Shown here: in pieces, positions 22,401 to 35,253 of the stretch
Layout of the letters: each line of letters opens with the position of its first letter
Position numbering within the stretch: position 1 is the stretch's first letter
Assembly (NCBI GenBank): GCA_963573305.1
Contig: OY754337.1
Location: 51,163,164-51,227,163 of the forward strand
Reading direction: 5' to 3'
From: Pyrrhosoma nymphula
Taxonomy: Eukaryota; Arthropoda; Insecta; Odonata; Coenagrionidae
DNA length: 64,000 nucleotides
Program-made: the position numbers and the translations under genes
The notes under the pieces: generated by a model
Databases searched by the model: none
What the model saw: the letters and a program-made list of their open reading frames with translations, nothing else
Told to the model about the DNA's origin: nothing

Positions 22401-24557
22401 CTCAATCTCAATGCTGGTAAATTATAATTTTATAATTTATAAATATCATTGATTCACTGATCTGTCGGTCAGTTACACCTGCTTGAAGGACTTTCAGGTG
22501 AACTAGGAACGTTGGAATTTGGCAGGAATATTAGTCGTGATCTGAAACTGGTCTAAAAATAGTAAAATCCCCGAAAAACAATTTTAAGGGGTTATTTTTA
22601 CCTCAAGTGTTAAACTTTGATTCCCTTAAGAAAAGCATTTATTTCGATTCTGAGGTTTCTTTTCTACTTTTTTACAAATAACATGGACTCAAGATACAGG
22701 GTTATACTTTTCCATGTGGGGTGGCTGCAAGAATGTAGGTCCGATCGAGAGAACATTAAATAATCGCGAGCAACTACGAAAAGGGGTAGTTTTCACCCCT
22801 TTTTTTGTTAAATTTAAGCCTCGTAAGTTTTTATTTGGTTCAGGGTTTTATTATTTGGATTTTATTATTACTTTGACTCTAGAATCAGGATTAATATTTC
22901 ACTATTAAACCGCGACTATTTAAATCTTTTCCTTTTCTCGTTGAATTTCAATGGAGAACTTCTACAACTTCAAAAAAACATATTATCGTGAATGATAACG
23001 CATAGAAGCCAGTTATGAAGAACATAATTGCGTCAGAAATATAGCAGTGTGTAGCTCGTATGCTTTATTAATAATTTAAATTTATAAAATAAATTATTAC
23101 GTATTACTTTACATTAAATTACCACAAAAACTTTCTAATGGAAATGCCTATTAATCGTAGAGTGTGAAACAATTAATTCACGTTAATGCCAAGTAAGTCA
23201 TATTTAACAAATATGTCATGTTGTTTATGCATTCTTAGTTGATTAATGAGATAAAAGAGAGTAAAAAACCAAATATTTTGCTTCAGCCCTATTACTATAC
23301 TTATACCAATGTTCTTAATAGTTCTTAGTTCATCGGGTTCGTAGCGGTTTGTCTCCGGCTTCGAGGAACTATACAATATAGTCGCTGTCGGTTAGGAAAG
23401 TTGTCTCCAGAGCAACCCTCGGGTGTGTGACGTCAAACATGGTAAAGCTGACGATTATACCTTGAAAGCCGTTAAAAAGGCATTTTTATTACTAAACTAA
23501 ATTGTTTCAGGCGTCATTGATGCAAATATGAAATTTTATACGAATTTTGTAATTTACAAAAGAGAAATAATGACATAGAAGGCGTCATTAGCAATTGACT
23601 ATGACAAACCACCTTTTTTTGCCTTCTCTGGGCAATTAAAAGCCGAACAGGCAAATTCATTCATTCAAGTATTCTACCAGCTGATTGGTAGGTTCTTGGG
23701 TAGTCCCCATTCTGTATCCCAATCTAATAGAAATTGTCTCGCAAACAGAAAATTAAAAAAATAGCTTTAAAACCACCAAGTTTCAATCACATGAGCCATT
23801 TATTACCGTTTTCCATGTGGTCTCCCTGCTCAAGCTTATAAACACATCTATCGGATATAGTATCCGATACTATGTCTGACGTCACATGAGTCAGTTTGCT
23901 CTGGCCCCTATAGCAATGTATTGCAAGGATAGCTCACGTGACCTCTATTAAGTGTACATGCTATACGGTCTCCGGCAAAGTAGTTACCGGATATCAAGCG
24001 TTATATCGGGTGATACAGTCGTGTTGCAGATTTTTTATTTAGTGTTTCACTTTGAATGTTACGAAGAGCTTGGGCAAGGACGGCGATATGTGCGGATAAA
24101 AGGCATTGCCGTGGCGACTAACGAGAAGTGATAATAAATCCACTCTAATTGCTGCAGTCCGAAGGATTTCTTGCTATTGTGCTATAATGCCCCTTCATTC
24201 ACAAGAAATTAAGAATAACTCCCTATCTAGAATAACTCTGGGTTTATCTGACGGGTACGTAGCTTCCCGATAAATCGGTCTACCAACCAATGTTTCGGGA
24301 GGATCGGGAGATGCGTTACAAAGGAATAATTTTAACCGCAATGGATTGTCGGTTGGGCTTCTCAAGTGGTACCGGTATACCTGTCGAGGCAGCCAATTTT
24401 TAGAAGCTTCATTTATATTTCATGCTTTTTTAAAACTGCTTATATTTTAAAAATAAAATTCGAAATGGTTTATATTACGACTAAAGATAAATTTCTCCCA
24501 ATCTACAAGAATGTTGACAGTTCGGAAATTCTACTACGGTATAACCTGGTCTACTCC
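19404..24557. other. long noncoding tract, with a LINE 3'-end match at 23653-23692
   Basis: About 5 kb of AT-rich DNA with no supported gene. The minus frame 21111-21401 (96 codons) and the plus frames at 21599-22188 and 22714-22908 lack motifs. 23653-23692 repeats the sequence near 2112-2146 that ends the LINE tail there. The 23840-24020 stretch has several CG/TA-rich near-palindromes (such as CGGATATAGTATCCG) of unknown meaning. Confidence 0.35.
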
Positions 24558-24815
24558 TACATTGCTTATTGTAAGACCTGCTGTTCTTAAGACTCCTAAT
24601 GTTCCTTCTCTGGAGAGGATCTTCCGCCATATCGACTCCAGACTTTTTCGGTCTTCGCCTTCTTCTCAAACTATTTACTCACCTACCCTAAATATGTTTC
24701 ATTATTCGTCTATCTTCAATTCTTTCAGCATAACTAAATCAAACGAAGCACAATTGTGCTTCTTATTAAATAATTCTCTCATACACGTCCATCATCGGAG
24801 CATCCATTCCACATT
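24558..24815 (-). mobile_element. decayed LINE 3' end
   Basis: Minus-strand frames give MDAPMMDVYERII, a short damaged stretch, YAERIEDRRIMKHI, RRRRRPKKSGVDMAEDPLQ and RNIRSLKNSRSYNKQ in order. This matches the usual LINE series 'GLDAL..DVY.R..LR..GH.ERI...R..K.IY ... GRPRKSW.D.VE' and is the same family as 14543-15053 and 56325-56625 (shared R.IRS.KN.R). Stops and frameshifts are present. Confidence 0.6.
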
Positions 24816-25980
24816 ACTTTGACACCCTTTCTTTCCTAACCCAATCCCTTCCGATTTTACGACAAAAACTTCTGAACACCCTTTTACTTACCCTTATACC
24901 CTGTTCATAAAATGTAAAATCCGTGATTTTAAATAGTAGAAATGGTTTTTGTCACACAGAGGATTCCTGAGAATTCGTCACGGTTAAAAAAAACAGCGTC
25001 CGTGCTCGTTGAATTTTCTCCCGGTTGTCCAGTATCTTTTGTTTTACAATTTTCTAACTTCAACTCGTAAATTTCACCAACACTAGAGGAACCGTTAGTA
25101 TTAATGTATTTTGCGACTACGCCAACAATTACATAAATGGACAAGAGTCATACTGAAAACATGCACGGCGTGCTGCTAGTACTAGGTAGCAGATAAGCAT
25201 ACTGTATGTTATGGAGTAAATCAAATAACTAGGTACACTACCTATCGACAAACCTAGTTAAAAATCTCATTGGCAGCTCTTATAGTCTTTTATCGTTTGC
25301 GGGAAAATTACATTTCAAATGTGTCCGACATGAAGTCTAGTTCCCGTATGTAAACTGTAATCACTATACTACATAATGAATTAGACAATACTACAGACCA
25401 TTAGTATTCCATAAGAATCACATTAGATTCCACCTCCAATCAGTTTGTTCATAATCCCTGCGTTTTTTCGTTTTACGGCTTCACGTTGTAAAAAAATAAA
25501 GTACACTTTTGTGGTCGAAAGTGCAAAATTGTGGTCGAAAAACAAAGGATATGTAGGCTCCATGGTATTGGTGTTAATCCGAGTGTACTCCTTCCCTAGG
25601 CGTTACTTCGTTGCGACGGCTCTTGGCGTGTAGCTTTACCGGTGAAATGGGGAGTAGCTACAGTAGCCGACTGGTAGAAGGTAGATGCAGGAAGTTTAGA
25701 GAATGAGGGACCACTAAGCAAAAGGTGACGTATTCACTCAAGACTTATTCCCTCTCGTTTCCGTTCTGTTCGTTTACTGGGAGGTAAGAAAATAGCGTTT
25801 GAGAGGAAGATGTAGAGACCGGAGAGAAAAGGGAGGAGAGGTGAAGACGATAACGGTAGGGGAGGGAATAGGGTAGGCTGAGTGGGGGAAGGTGAGTGAA
25901 ATGGTTGAGCAGAAAGGGGCAAATGGGAGGCAGTAGATTTCTTCCATGTTGGATTCTGAGAGTCCAGCCGGAAATTGAAG
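24816..25980. other. noncoding, with a strand-biased purine-rich end
   Basis: No supported gene. From about 25740 the plus strand is purine-rich (GGGAGGAGAG-type), which keeps minus-strand frames open by composition alone and makes the long minus frames here unreliable. Confidence 0.35.
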
Positions 25981-26099
25981 TGTAGTGGTGGCGAAACATG
26001 TTGGCAGTTAAGCGATAGGCCCTTTTCAGTGGAAAGGTCCATTTCCTGCTAGGTAAGAACGCGTCAGGAGTGTAAGGCAGCCTCCGCATTTGACTGCCA

Positions 26100-26437
26100 A
26101 GATTACCCAAGTCCCCAATGTTTTCAAAACGTCCACTGTTAACTTCAAAAAGCTCCAATAATTCCTGGATTTTGAGTTTTGGTTTTGAAGAAGATAATTT
26201 AGATTGAAAAAAATTAGTATAAGAGAGGTGAAATGTTAAATGGATGATTATTTGGATGACTTTAGACAGGTCTGGGTAGGAAAGGAAGATAATATCAACA
26301 AGGGATTGTGAAGGCTCACAATGAAGCTGGCTGATTGCGAAAAGTAACGTTTTGTGTGGTTTTTCGAGATGAAAAATGGAAATAAATAGTAGTTTTAGAC
26401 TATATATAGGCGTATCACAAAGGACTTTATACACCAA
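26100..26437 (-). mobile_element. possible LINE endonuclease-domain remnant
   Basis: The 230-codon minus frame starting at 26437 contains SQSLVDIIFLSYPDL at residues 43-57. This resembles the late part of apurinic-type LINE endonucleases ('S.SLIDLI..S.PDL' before an SDH motif). Where SDH would be expected, about 13-14 residues on, the sequence reads TFH, so a key catalytic histidine context is lost. The remainder (from about residue 120) runs into strand-biased low-complexity sequence with no domain. This could be chance; no polymerase domain follows. Confidence 0.3.
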
Positions 26438-26520
26438 AAATCACCCTTACTCGTCAGATGACTGAAGAAAATCTGGTCATAGTTCCTCTTATGAGGTTTA
26501 CCTCTAAACATTTGTAGCCT

Positions 26521-26742
26521 GAAGATGTGGATTTCGAGTTTTGCTGCGTTTGGAGCATATTTAGCTCAACTTATCTCTCTCGTTGGAGTGAGCGTCTTCA
26601 GAAGCACAGAAGAACTACCATCCTGGAGATACTCGTTGCAATGCGAGAGAAACGTTGAAATATGCTTCGTGCGCAGCAAAGCACTCTAAAGCCACATCAG
26701 CATTTTCGAACAGCTGCAAAAGGTTAAATAATTTATTCCTTT
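26521..26742 (+). repeat. dispersed repeat, copy 1
   Basis: Aligns in the same orientation with 47761-47988. Shared blocks in order are TGCTGCGTT(T/C)GGAGCAT, TTTAGCTCAA, GCGTCTTCAG, GTTGCAA.GCGAG, TAAAGCC..ATCA and CAGCTG..AA. The sequence is noncoding. The copy is flanked by two related stretches (26430-26510 and 26831-26932) sharing CCAAAAATCA.CCTTA.TCG and GTCATAGTTCCTCT, so a larger repeated structure of about 500 bp may be involved. Confidence 0.6.
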
Positions 26743-26939
26743 AGCTAGACTTAATGTATCTATGTGAACGTTACTATGAGGATCTATGAGATATTACGAA
26801 GTCTTTTAGTTTTAGGAAGAAACTCTTCCCTCCAAAAATCAGCCTTATTCGTCAGATAAACTTTAAATGAAGGAATCAATGTCATAGTTCCTCTCGAGAT
26901 ATTCAATCCGAAAAATTTACCTCTCTTAAACTATAAGAG

Positions 26940-28442
26940 TTGATGAATATTTGCGAAATTGGCCTGTCTATATGAATTAAACCTCGCCAAGCTTTAAGAA
27001 AAAACACACTATGGACCCATGCTCTTACTCATCCCTCTTAGAAGAATTTTCTCATTAAAAAAATTAACCGCTTCGAAATAATGTAGAAAAAAATCGGGAT
27101 AAGGTTTTAAAAGGTGTTAAAAGAACACCAGCGCTGAAAGGGCCGCCGTAATGCGATAAGAGGAGCCACCAGTTGTGCAAACGAAGCCGAGAATGATTTT
27201 AAACCTTTTGGCTGCTAAGAGAGGGAGTGGGGGGAGAGAGAGTGGCGATGGTTCGATGAAGTAGAGAGAGTGAGTTTAGAGGGATAGGAGGGAGGATTAA
27301 AAACGTGTAACTGGGAAAGTTGGTTGTGAAAGCGAGAGCACGAGGACTTTCAGAGTAAGGGGAATTGCAATTTCAGAATGTAAAAGGGGGATAGGAAGTG
27401 GAAGGAAAGAGATAAGGGTCCGTAAAAGTTATAGAGGGGGGATAGTGGTGGAAGGGGTGGTCGTAAGGGCGAGAAAGGGTTTAAAGTGGGCAACACGAAA
27501 GGACTGAGAAAGGGGTCTAAGGGGAATATAGAGAGAGAGAGTGGAAGAGGATTAGGACCACGTTGGTTGGTCTCTGGAAGTTTCCCCGGGACGAGCCCAT
27601 CGTAAAACGCACGTTGTCGCTCCCCATTTGGAGACGCGAAACGCTCTTCATTTTTTTCTTCTCCCAAGCGTATCGCATACCTTCCACGCTTTCTATTCCC
27701 TACTTGTTCACCTACGAGTCATGCCAGTGTAACGTGCACCTAGTGCTATTCACAGCGTGCCGGCTGAGCTGTAAAAACCAGGTTCAACATGTTAACTGCT
27801 CGCCCGTAACAGCGTTTTGTACGTTGGTCACAACCTCAAATGGTCACAGTGGCAGGCTCTTAGCCTTTATAGCCGGTCGCCTTAGCCTTTTGTTTCCATT
27901 CCTTCAAGGTATTCTGCCAAACGACATTAGTAGGCCCCACTTCCTATCCAATTCTGCAGGAATCAATTTGACGGCTCAGTGCCACAAGCACTTTTCGCCA
28001 GGTTTACAAAAAATTAAGTATAATGTCAACGGTAAATAAGAAATATGGCAGCTTTAAAAAACCTGTATTTTAGCAGCTTTTTACATATACAGTTAGGTGG
28101 TTAGTCATGTTTGGCCCGGAATAGAATATGATCATTACTTATTTCGCAGATGGCCCACGATGTCGCTTAGTGAGCTATCCAATCGTGTTCTACATTATCC
28201 GTACCCGAAACTTCATCTAATCTGCCCCCCTCCGAAATCCTTACTCTTATTTTGTTTCTTCTACGGATATCTGTGCTCCTTACAGATGTGTTTGCTCTCA
28301 TTTACGGAAGCATAAAATCTTCTGCTCTGTTCTGCTCTTGACTTGTGCGCGCGAGTATAGTTTCTATGGGAAATCTCATTCAATTGAATTTTAAAGGTGG
28401 CTGGAGTTGTTTGTTGTTGTGGTTTGTAGTTTGTTTTTTTTT
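26940..28442. other. noncoding, purine-rich patch
   Basis: 27200-27560 is strongly purine-biased (GAGAGAG and GGGGG runs). Frames at 27350-27667 (-) and 27563-28039 (+) are composition-driven. No gene is supported. Confidence 0.35.
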
Positions 28443-28496
28443 ATGCTTGAATGACAAAAATGATAGTACTAAATAAACACGAAGAGCCATATAGTT
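28443..28496 (+). repeat. 54-bp direct repeat, copy 1
   Basis: ATGCTTGAATGACAAAAATG and the rest of this 54-bp stretch recur at 30017-30070 with one difference (C against T). This copy is followed by a long run of T (28497-28519). The two copies bracket about 1.5 kb. Confidence 0.8.
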
Positions 28497-28519
28497 TGTT
28501 TTTTTTTGTTTTTTTTTTA

Positions 28520-30016
28520 TGCCCGACCCCACCATTTGGCCATTTCTCCCTTCTTCGTAAGCGCTGACCTACTTCTCATTGGGGTTGGTTACCCCATATT
28601 CAGTAGGTTACTTAAGGTATCGGGTTTTTCTTGAATGGAGGCGAGGTTTGTAATTGGGTAGGAGAGTAGAGCCCTGCAAAATGGCCTCCATACTGGGCTA
28701 TAATCGGTCGGTAGATAATGAGTCACTGCATCAGCTACCTTTTCGACGGAGAAACAGGTGGAGAGCCCGCACATTTGCGAGGTTATCGGAAGTCCGAGGC
28801 CGAGTGTGGCTATATTCTATGACGTATCGCCGAGTACATTCATACTCAGTTGGCCACCTAGTCATTGCTGCTCATTTTATTTCTTGGGAGGCGCTCGGAA
28901 GTTTAGGTTTTGACTTAAGCTCGCTCCAGTGTTATTTGCAAGCACTTAAGTATGTGTGTTAAATGAAAACAGAGAAATTATGGATAAACATGCTTACGGA
29001 AGATGTTTGTTACAACCTAAATCTGGGTAAAGCATTTTCCGAGTTGGAAAAAATTCGTCGTAGTGTATACATATAAAACGTCAATACGAAAGTAAGTGAA
29101 GGTTATTTTCAGCGTCGCTTGGGCAAAGCTCTTCTAAAATACTCGTTACTTAACGTTATAAAACGTTAGTTCATAAGTGAAAGTTTAAAAAAATCCCGGA
29201 GCTTATTAGTGTCGTATTCTGTAAAATCAGATAGAGCAGATAAATGTCGTCGTTGATTTGGTCTGGATTGATGTACATTCTGCGTTGTAGCTGACAATGA
29301 GCAAGAACTACGCGAATAATCACAAAAGATGATAGAAGTTGAGCAAATCCAATTTGGCGATTTAACAATTGGAAAAAGTTAAGAAAATCATGTTCCTTCT
29401 AATGTGGTCAAAATATATCCTTTGTTTATAGCACACCCAGTTTATTATTTACCGTTTATATAATAAATGTATGTCTTATGAAATGCATACAAATTAATCT
29501 GCAATCTCATCTACTTATTCATTAACATCGTATGGTATCAGCACAAAATGGATTTCTCACAAAGTTGGCTCATATGTATCAAACCTCAGAAACTAATTCG
29601 CGCATTACTATAATTTAGGAAGATTTATTTTACTCGTATGAAAGCGAGTGTGCTAGGCACATTATTTTTTTACGATTATTTCACTTTCCGTGCAATAATT
29701 TTATAATTACAAAACAAGCTATAAGGCTATTGTCACATGATGAGTGGGCTCAGAAAAATACCCTTACGGCAACATCACCGAGTTAGGTAGGCATCTACTC
29801 GCTAAATTTGGAATTATCACTATTTTATTTTTTTCCCCGCAGAGTAATTCAATGCGATATAATCGAAATATAGTATAGATTTTATCCGATTTCCTTCTAT
29901 TTCGATAGCTTTATTTTTGGCTGATGAACCCATGGAACAAAACATTTTGAACCTATATTTCAGTTGGCATTTCTTATTGGATGGGGATTTCTTACACCAC
30001 GTCGCGGAGCTACGGG
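28520..30016. other. noncoding between the 54-bp repeats
   Basis: 28540-28970 is GC-richer and carries a 102-codon plus frame without motifs; the rest is AT-rich. No LTR primer-binding site, polypurine tract or RT motif is visible, so nothing supports an LTR element spanning the two repeats. Confidence 0.35.
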
Positions 30017-30070
30017 ATGCTTGAATGACAAAAATGATAGTACTAAATAAATACGAAGAGCCATATAGTT
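30017..30070 (+). repeat. 54-bp direct repeat, copy 2
   Basis: Second copy of the unit at 28443-28496, same orientation, one base different. The flanks differ from copy 1, so the shared part has sharp edges. Confidence 0.8.
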
Positions 30071-33000
30071 GTTTTTAGAGGTATGCTCGATATATTGCGA
30101 CATATGCATCATATTTTATCATGGAAAAGTTCGTATTATGACACGTATGATGAAAGTCAAAAACTAGTCACTACGTTCCGGCTAGCCTCTGCGGAGAATC
30201 CAAGTAGCCACCGAGTATGTATATACTTGACGGCTGACCATGGACTCGGGGCGAGTGAAATACCGAGTATATCCAGATACGGTTGACTCTGAATTCGAGT
30301 CTTCATTCGATTAAGTCGGCAGCCAAGGAAAAGTGGGTGAGTAGAAAGGTCGTTTTGCAGGGATCTGTAGGAGAGGCTCAGCGATATCAGCTTGAAACAG
30401 CATCGTGCGGTACGCTTTCACTTCCCCATTTGAACCTACGAAGACTCAAAGAGGACAGAGAGGAATGGGGGAAGAAAAATGATGATGCCAAGGCTAGATT
30501 TGGGCCGTAGTACCATCGGAAAAAAGAGGAATAATAATATTAAATGTATTATTTCGTGATCAGAAGAAAATCTGTACACACATAATCAAACTAATAGGAA
30601 TTACATATCTCATGTGACACTGGGCTGCGTGCTAAAATAGAAATTGAAAAGCCAAGAAGCTACATCGGTTAAGATGTTTTTCACTTTTATCAATAAATAC
30701 CACCAATAAAAAATATATGAAAAGCTTCTAGCAAATCGGTACATAGCCAAAAATCGCCAAAGCCACCTTAAATGCTTTCCTGCATGGGGAGGGGTGTGTT
30801 AAAATGTGCCTTAAATCGCCTTAAGGTAATGCTTGGGCGGCCCCTTTCGGCCTGCATAATGCTCTGTTTTTATGAAAAAATCTCCTTGGACGGGAAAAAA
30901 ATCCGATTTGATCCTGGTCCATGTTGATGTTTTTTTTTATCTGTGAAGTTCGTACTTTCGTTTTTTTTCGTATTTTTAGTTGGTTACGGGAAAAGTGAAC
31001 CACCTTAACCTCAGTGGAAAGTGAATAACATTTTGACATATTTTTTGGGCAAATGTTGAACACCCTGTTTTCTTGTTCCTATTCGAGTCATTTTTGCCAT
31101 TATCAATATGGGTGGACAAGAGACGTGTAGATTCGCGTAATTTTTTTATCCACTGCGGCGGCGGTTTCTGTGACTTTGATCTCATTCTCCACACCCATTA
31201 AAGAACTCTCGAGATAAATCGTGGATAAGATATCGTGAGTGATGTTGTCGTTGCCTCCATTGACAAGGCGTAAGTAAACATGTGAAAACAGATAAGGGGT
31301 TGAATAGCGTTAGAGATACAAGCTTAGCGAGAAAATATACCGACAATGGATTGCGATTGTAGACAGAGATTGTAGAGTATCAGCATAGTAATTTTCTCGA
31401 TTAAAATACTCCCTTTTAGTCCTTGAATTGGTAACTGTCATCATTAACAATCAAACCCGTAAAAGTTGTAGACAGACATTGGTGTTTTACTTCCTCCTTA
31501 TTTTCTCAGAATAAATCAATCTTTCGTGGCTGACTACATTAAGTTGCTTCTTAAAACCTCCCTATTTTGAAAGCATGCAATGTAACCTTATAGTCTTTCT
31601 TTTATTTCTAGTATTATAAACCATGAAATACTCCCATTCATGTCAAAGCCTCATGTCTAAGGTGAAATAGTTGGTCACTTTTGATGTAAAAACATATTCA
31701 CAACTGCCTTGGCCGACGCATTGTGTCTGTTATAACTCAGGTAGTGACTGTGCGTAGAGACATCAAAAATAGTATGTTATGATACTGATACGCGCTAAAA
31801 ATTCAAATAAATTTAATTAATATATTAAGGAATCATCTTCAGGTGCTACTATGTGGAAATATTAAGTATATTGATTGTGAGCAACATCTCTTAGCTCAAG
31901 TCTCACAATACGAGTTTCTTACTACCGATCCTGGTTCCAACACTCGATGGCTTTGTGAAAGTGATGATACCAAATGTCGAACCCTGAAAACTTGACAATG
32001 ACATCACATTTTGAAACCTGGATCCGTTATTTGATATTCTTGTATGAAAACGTAACTAAGTAATTTAACTCACAATGCATAAGTAGTTATATTCGATTTC
32101 TAGTATTCACTAAAGCTTTCTTGTTTCAAATATGTTGAGTAGTCAAATGAAAGCAAATTGAGATGTTTTTTTAATGAAATTTTATGTGATTTTATGATAT
32201 AAAAGAGAATTAGAAACCAATTAATTTATGCATGAATTACACGTTTTTGGTAATATGAAGTGAAGGGGTGCGAACTCTTTTTAGACCCTTCCACGAAGAT
32301 ATAAATATTCAGAAAGACTGGATTATAAAAAAATGAGTAATTAAGATTTTAGGATTAACTAAGGAAAGAATGGAACGATGAAGGTGGATAGCCATCGAAA
32401 AGGCTTAAAAGAGGAAATTGCGTAAAATTAAAATGAACTTAAACCAAACGGAGATGGAAAAGTAGAATTGCTTCTTTTTTGTGACACGTGTAACATAGTA
32501 GTGTTTCATTAAAAACATATTGCACTACAGGAATACGAGCTCATCTTTTGTTAATGCAAGTGTATTGTGAATTTATATCCATGATTCAATGAATAGCTTT
32601 AAAATATACTAAGAGGTATTTCCTAGCTTAGGTTTTTACGGTCCCATTCATGCTAGAACAGTGCTTCGGACGAACTCCTGCATAAAGAACGATCGGTGGT
32701 TTCAGCACGTACATGCACCGTAACGTGGCATATACTATGCGGTACAGTGCAAATGGCAATTATAGTTTCACAAAAGGCATTCATACCGTCTAAGCTTGGA
32801 ATTTGTTTTTAATCATTATATAATGGGAAATAGATACGTTCAAAGAAAAGGCAGTAGTTTTAAGTTAAGGTTTTTCCTTTCATGCCGTCTCTTCTAAAAA
32901 AGAATGTTAATGTTGTCTCAACTTTATTATTAATATCTCCTGCACCTATGTAGTGATACGCGAAATCTCCTTCAAGTTCTAATTTTTCCCCTCTTCATTG

Positions 33001-33327
33001 TGCTGCACATCGATTACCGTCTGTATCATGCGAAATTATTTGCGTTTTCAATGTCATAACTGGTTATCTATCATTATATTAAATACTAATGAGACAATGC
33101 GATGGAAGCAGACGCTCATCTGACCGACCAACTAATGCTTGGACACCTAACGAGGGATTTAAGCAAGAATTCTACTGGAAGACAAAAATGCATGAGTTTT
33201 TGATTTATGCTGGATGTGAAGTCCACTCGGAATACCCGCCGGGTCATTTCTTCATCGCTGCCAATGTTCGGATATCCGAGTTGACCATTATTTTAAGGGC
33301 TGACTCTCATAATTTGAATCAGTAACG
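30071..33327. other. noncoding, two ambiguous frames
   Basis: Consecutive plus frames at 30083-30286 and 30283-30510 meet at a stop/start. The second has a charged end (LRRLKEDREEWGKKNDDAKA) and a GTGAGT at 30335, but no recognisable family. The frame 33089-33325 (78 codons) is also unassigned. A splice-like pair on the minus strand near 31925-31990 was not convincing. Confidence 0.3.
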
Positions 33328-33430
33328 GAAGGTGAATCAATTGCTGAAGAAATATGCGTGGCCTCCCTGACATATGCTGATTGTGGAGTCATCACCTCTT
33401 TCTTCAGTTATTGATTTAATTTTCCTACCT
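33328..33430. repeat. small imperfect inverted repeat
   Basis: GGAAGGTGAATCAATTGCTG and the following AAGAAA (33328-33352) pair imperfectly with 33399-33430 (TTTCTTCAGTTATTGATTTA and onward), leaving a loop of about 45 bp. It is a possible foldback remnant; it could also be coincidence in AT-rich DNA. Confidence 0.35.
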
Positions 33431-35201
33431 TTAATTGGATATAATAAATCGTCTTTTATGCATACCATACACATGACTGTGTAATTTGCTTGGTATTCGA
33501 GCATGTGCATTTTCCACAGCTGGCGTTATCTCTCGGTCTCTACCGCACAAGTCTCTGTAATGGTTCTCTCGGGATAACGTTTAGATGGGGATCTCTACAA
33601 GAAAGACGATCGAGAGAGCAGTAGAGGAAAATTTAAAGGGTTCAAAGCTCCCCTTTGCTCTGTAGTGGCAAGGGCAAAGGGTAAGTCGAAGGGTAGAGGG
33701 AAAACGGTAAGGTGTAACGGGGAGGGGTCGCCAACACTCGAAGCTCTTAAACCCTACATCACTCCTACTCACCCCCTCCCGCGACAATCAATGCTAATTG
33801 GCCGCGTTTCCACCTCAGTCCCCGTGTTCACATCCCTTTATATCAGCGACACTCTCAGAAATGACTCACCTTAATAAGTGTGCCGGGAGTTTGGCCTCGG
33901 AGTAAGGTTTTAAGGGATTACTCTTAAACTGATGCAAAATATCCTAATTTCCACAGCTTTCACCCGAAAACATTCTTCATTCATCTCTTATGCCATTCGT
34001 CCTCCGCCGAACGCGGTCCTCCGAAGTTGTTACGTATTCTCCCAAAAATAAATGACGTTTCACCCGGTCAGACGAATATGTAGAGGTGATTGAGGGAGAA
34101 GGGGGTAATAATGTTTTGAAGCTTGCTTATCGTTTTTTTAATCCTTTTAGTCTGGAGTGGTCTCCCAAGTTTTTTTTTCACTTTCCAGAAAGAAAAATAA
34201 ATAACTTTTCGGTACTTTTTAGTCGACATTTTGGATGGTGCAGAATTTAGGGGAATAACGCATAGATCTTTAGAAGTTTGGCGATCGTTATGCCGAAACC
34301 TTTGTCCTAGCGATGTCTCTAGAAGGATTTTATGTTTCTAAAAAACATCGAAGTTTCTGTAGGTGAAATAGGGTATTTTCAGAGGTTCAAGGGTATGTAA
34401 GAAGGAGGGGGCAGCGGTCTTTTAGGCGCAAACGGTCGCACTCTCAAAACCCTTAACGTAGTGCGGCCTCAAATAGGTTTTACGTATTCCAAAAAAAGGT
34501 GGTGGTTCGATCGATGGGAGCTGGGTCTTTATAGAGGTGCAACAGTTAGCGAGGAGGCAGAAGCGATCTTCTGATACCTGACGCTCGTTCTGCCGAATAC
34601 CCTCCCGCGGTTTCCACTGTTAAATTCCTCATTAACCAATCCTTCCCACAGCCTCTCGTCCCCTCCTACATCACTTCTGTCTACCTCTGCTATACCCTCT
34701 CCCGAGCCGAGAGCTCAAATCCCTCTAAGTGGTTTATCTCGCGAGCTTTCCCATTACCTACGGTGGGGTTACGGCCCTTCATGACCACCGTGCTACCTTT
34801 TTGTCACTTCCCTTCGGAAAACCCCTTCGGTTTGCTCCCTTTCTTACAACTCTCTGTCCTCCAACATGTACAATCTCTCCTTTTCTTTACTGTACTAACT
34901 AAAGGTAAGCACCAGCTACATTTTCGTCGGCGGCAGCAGATGATGGACTTCCGACCCGGTGGCAGCGGCGTGCACGGCGTAATCGGCGCGGGCCGAATAA
35001 AATGTTACCACTTTCCATGGGCGAATTTCTGTTTCTCCACGGCGGAGTAAAGCTTACGTTATGTCGTCATAAACACAGAATTCAATTAAAAATGAACAGA
35101 ACAAAATGGCAAATCTTTGCTATCGTACTCGATCACTTGTGATGGTAGGGTCGTAATAACCATGTAGTCAAGGTCTTAATTTGGAAAAGCATCATTCGCA
35201 G
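33431..35201. other. noncoding, pyrimidine-rich and GC-rich patches
   Basis: 34580-34870 is pyrimidine-biased on the plus strand, and 34920-35050 holds a GC-rich patch (GGCGGCAGCAG, GGCAGCGGCGTGCACGGCG). A GTAAGC donor-like site at 34904 ends a 46-codon stretch of the frame starting at 34763, without any motif. The minus donor AAG|GTGAGTC near 33857 follows a short open frame. Nothing firm. Confidence 0.3.
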
Positions 35202-35253
35202 GAAGAAAGGAGAGATAGGAAAACGTCCCCGCCATCTGGTTGCCACCGAAAAG
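35202..35253 (+). CDS. low-confidence short exon candidate
   Basis: Acceptor AAGCATCATTCGCAG (AG at 35200-35201), 52 nt, donor GTAAGT at 35254. Two of three frames are open: EERRDRKTSPPSGCHRK (phase 0 start) and KKGEIGKRPRHLVATEK (one base first, ending phase 0). The length and single exon give little power, so this may be chance. No neighbouring exon with matching phase was found. Confidence 0.22.

Noticed and set aside
25734..26100. Downstream part of the 230-codon minus frame and its overlapping 102-codon frame
   Set aside because: Open because of strand-biased purine/pyrimidine composition; Pro/Ser/Leu-rich low complexity without a motif.
27350..28039. 105- and 158-codon frames on opposite strands
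   Set aside because: Compositional frames in a purine-rich patch; no motif.
28443..30070. LTR retrotransposon bounded by the 54-bp repeats
   Set aside because: No primer-binding site, polypurine tract, target duplication or polymerase sequence between them.
31925..31990. Minus-strand stretch between a good acceptor and GTAAGA, open in two frames
   Set aside because: Looks like part of a dispersed repeat; no adjoining exon.
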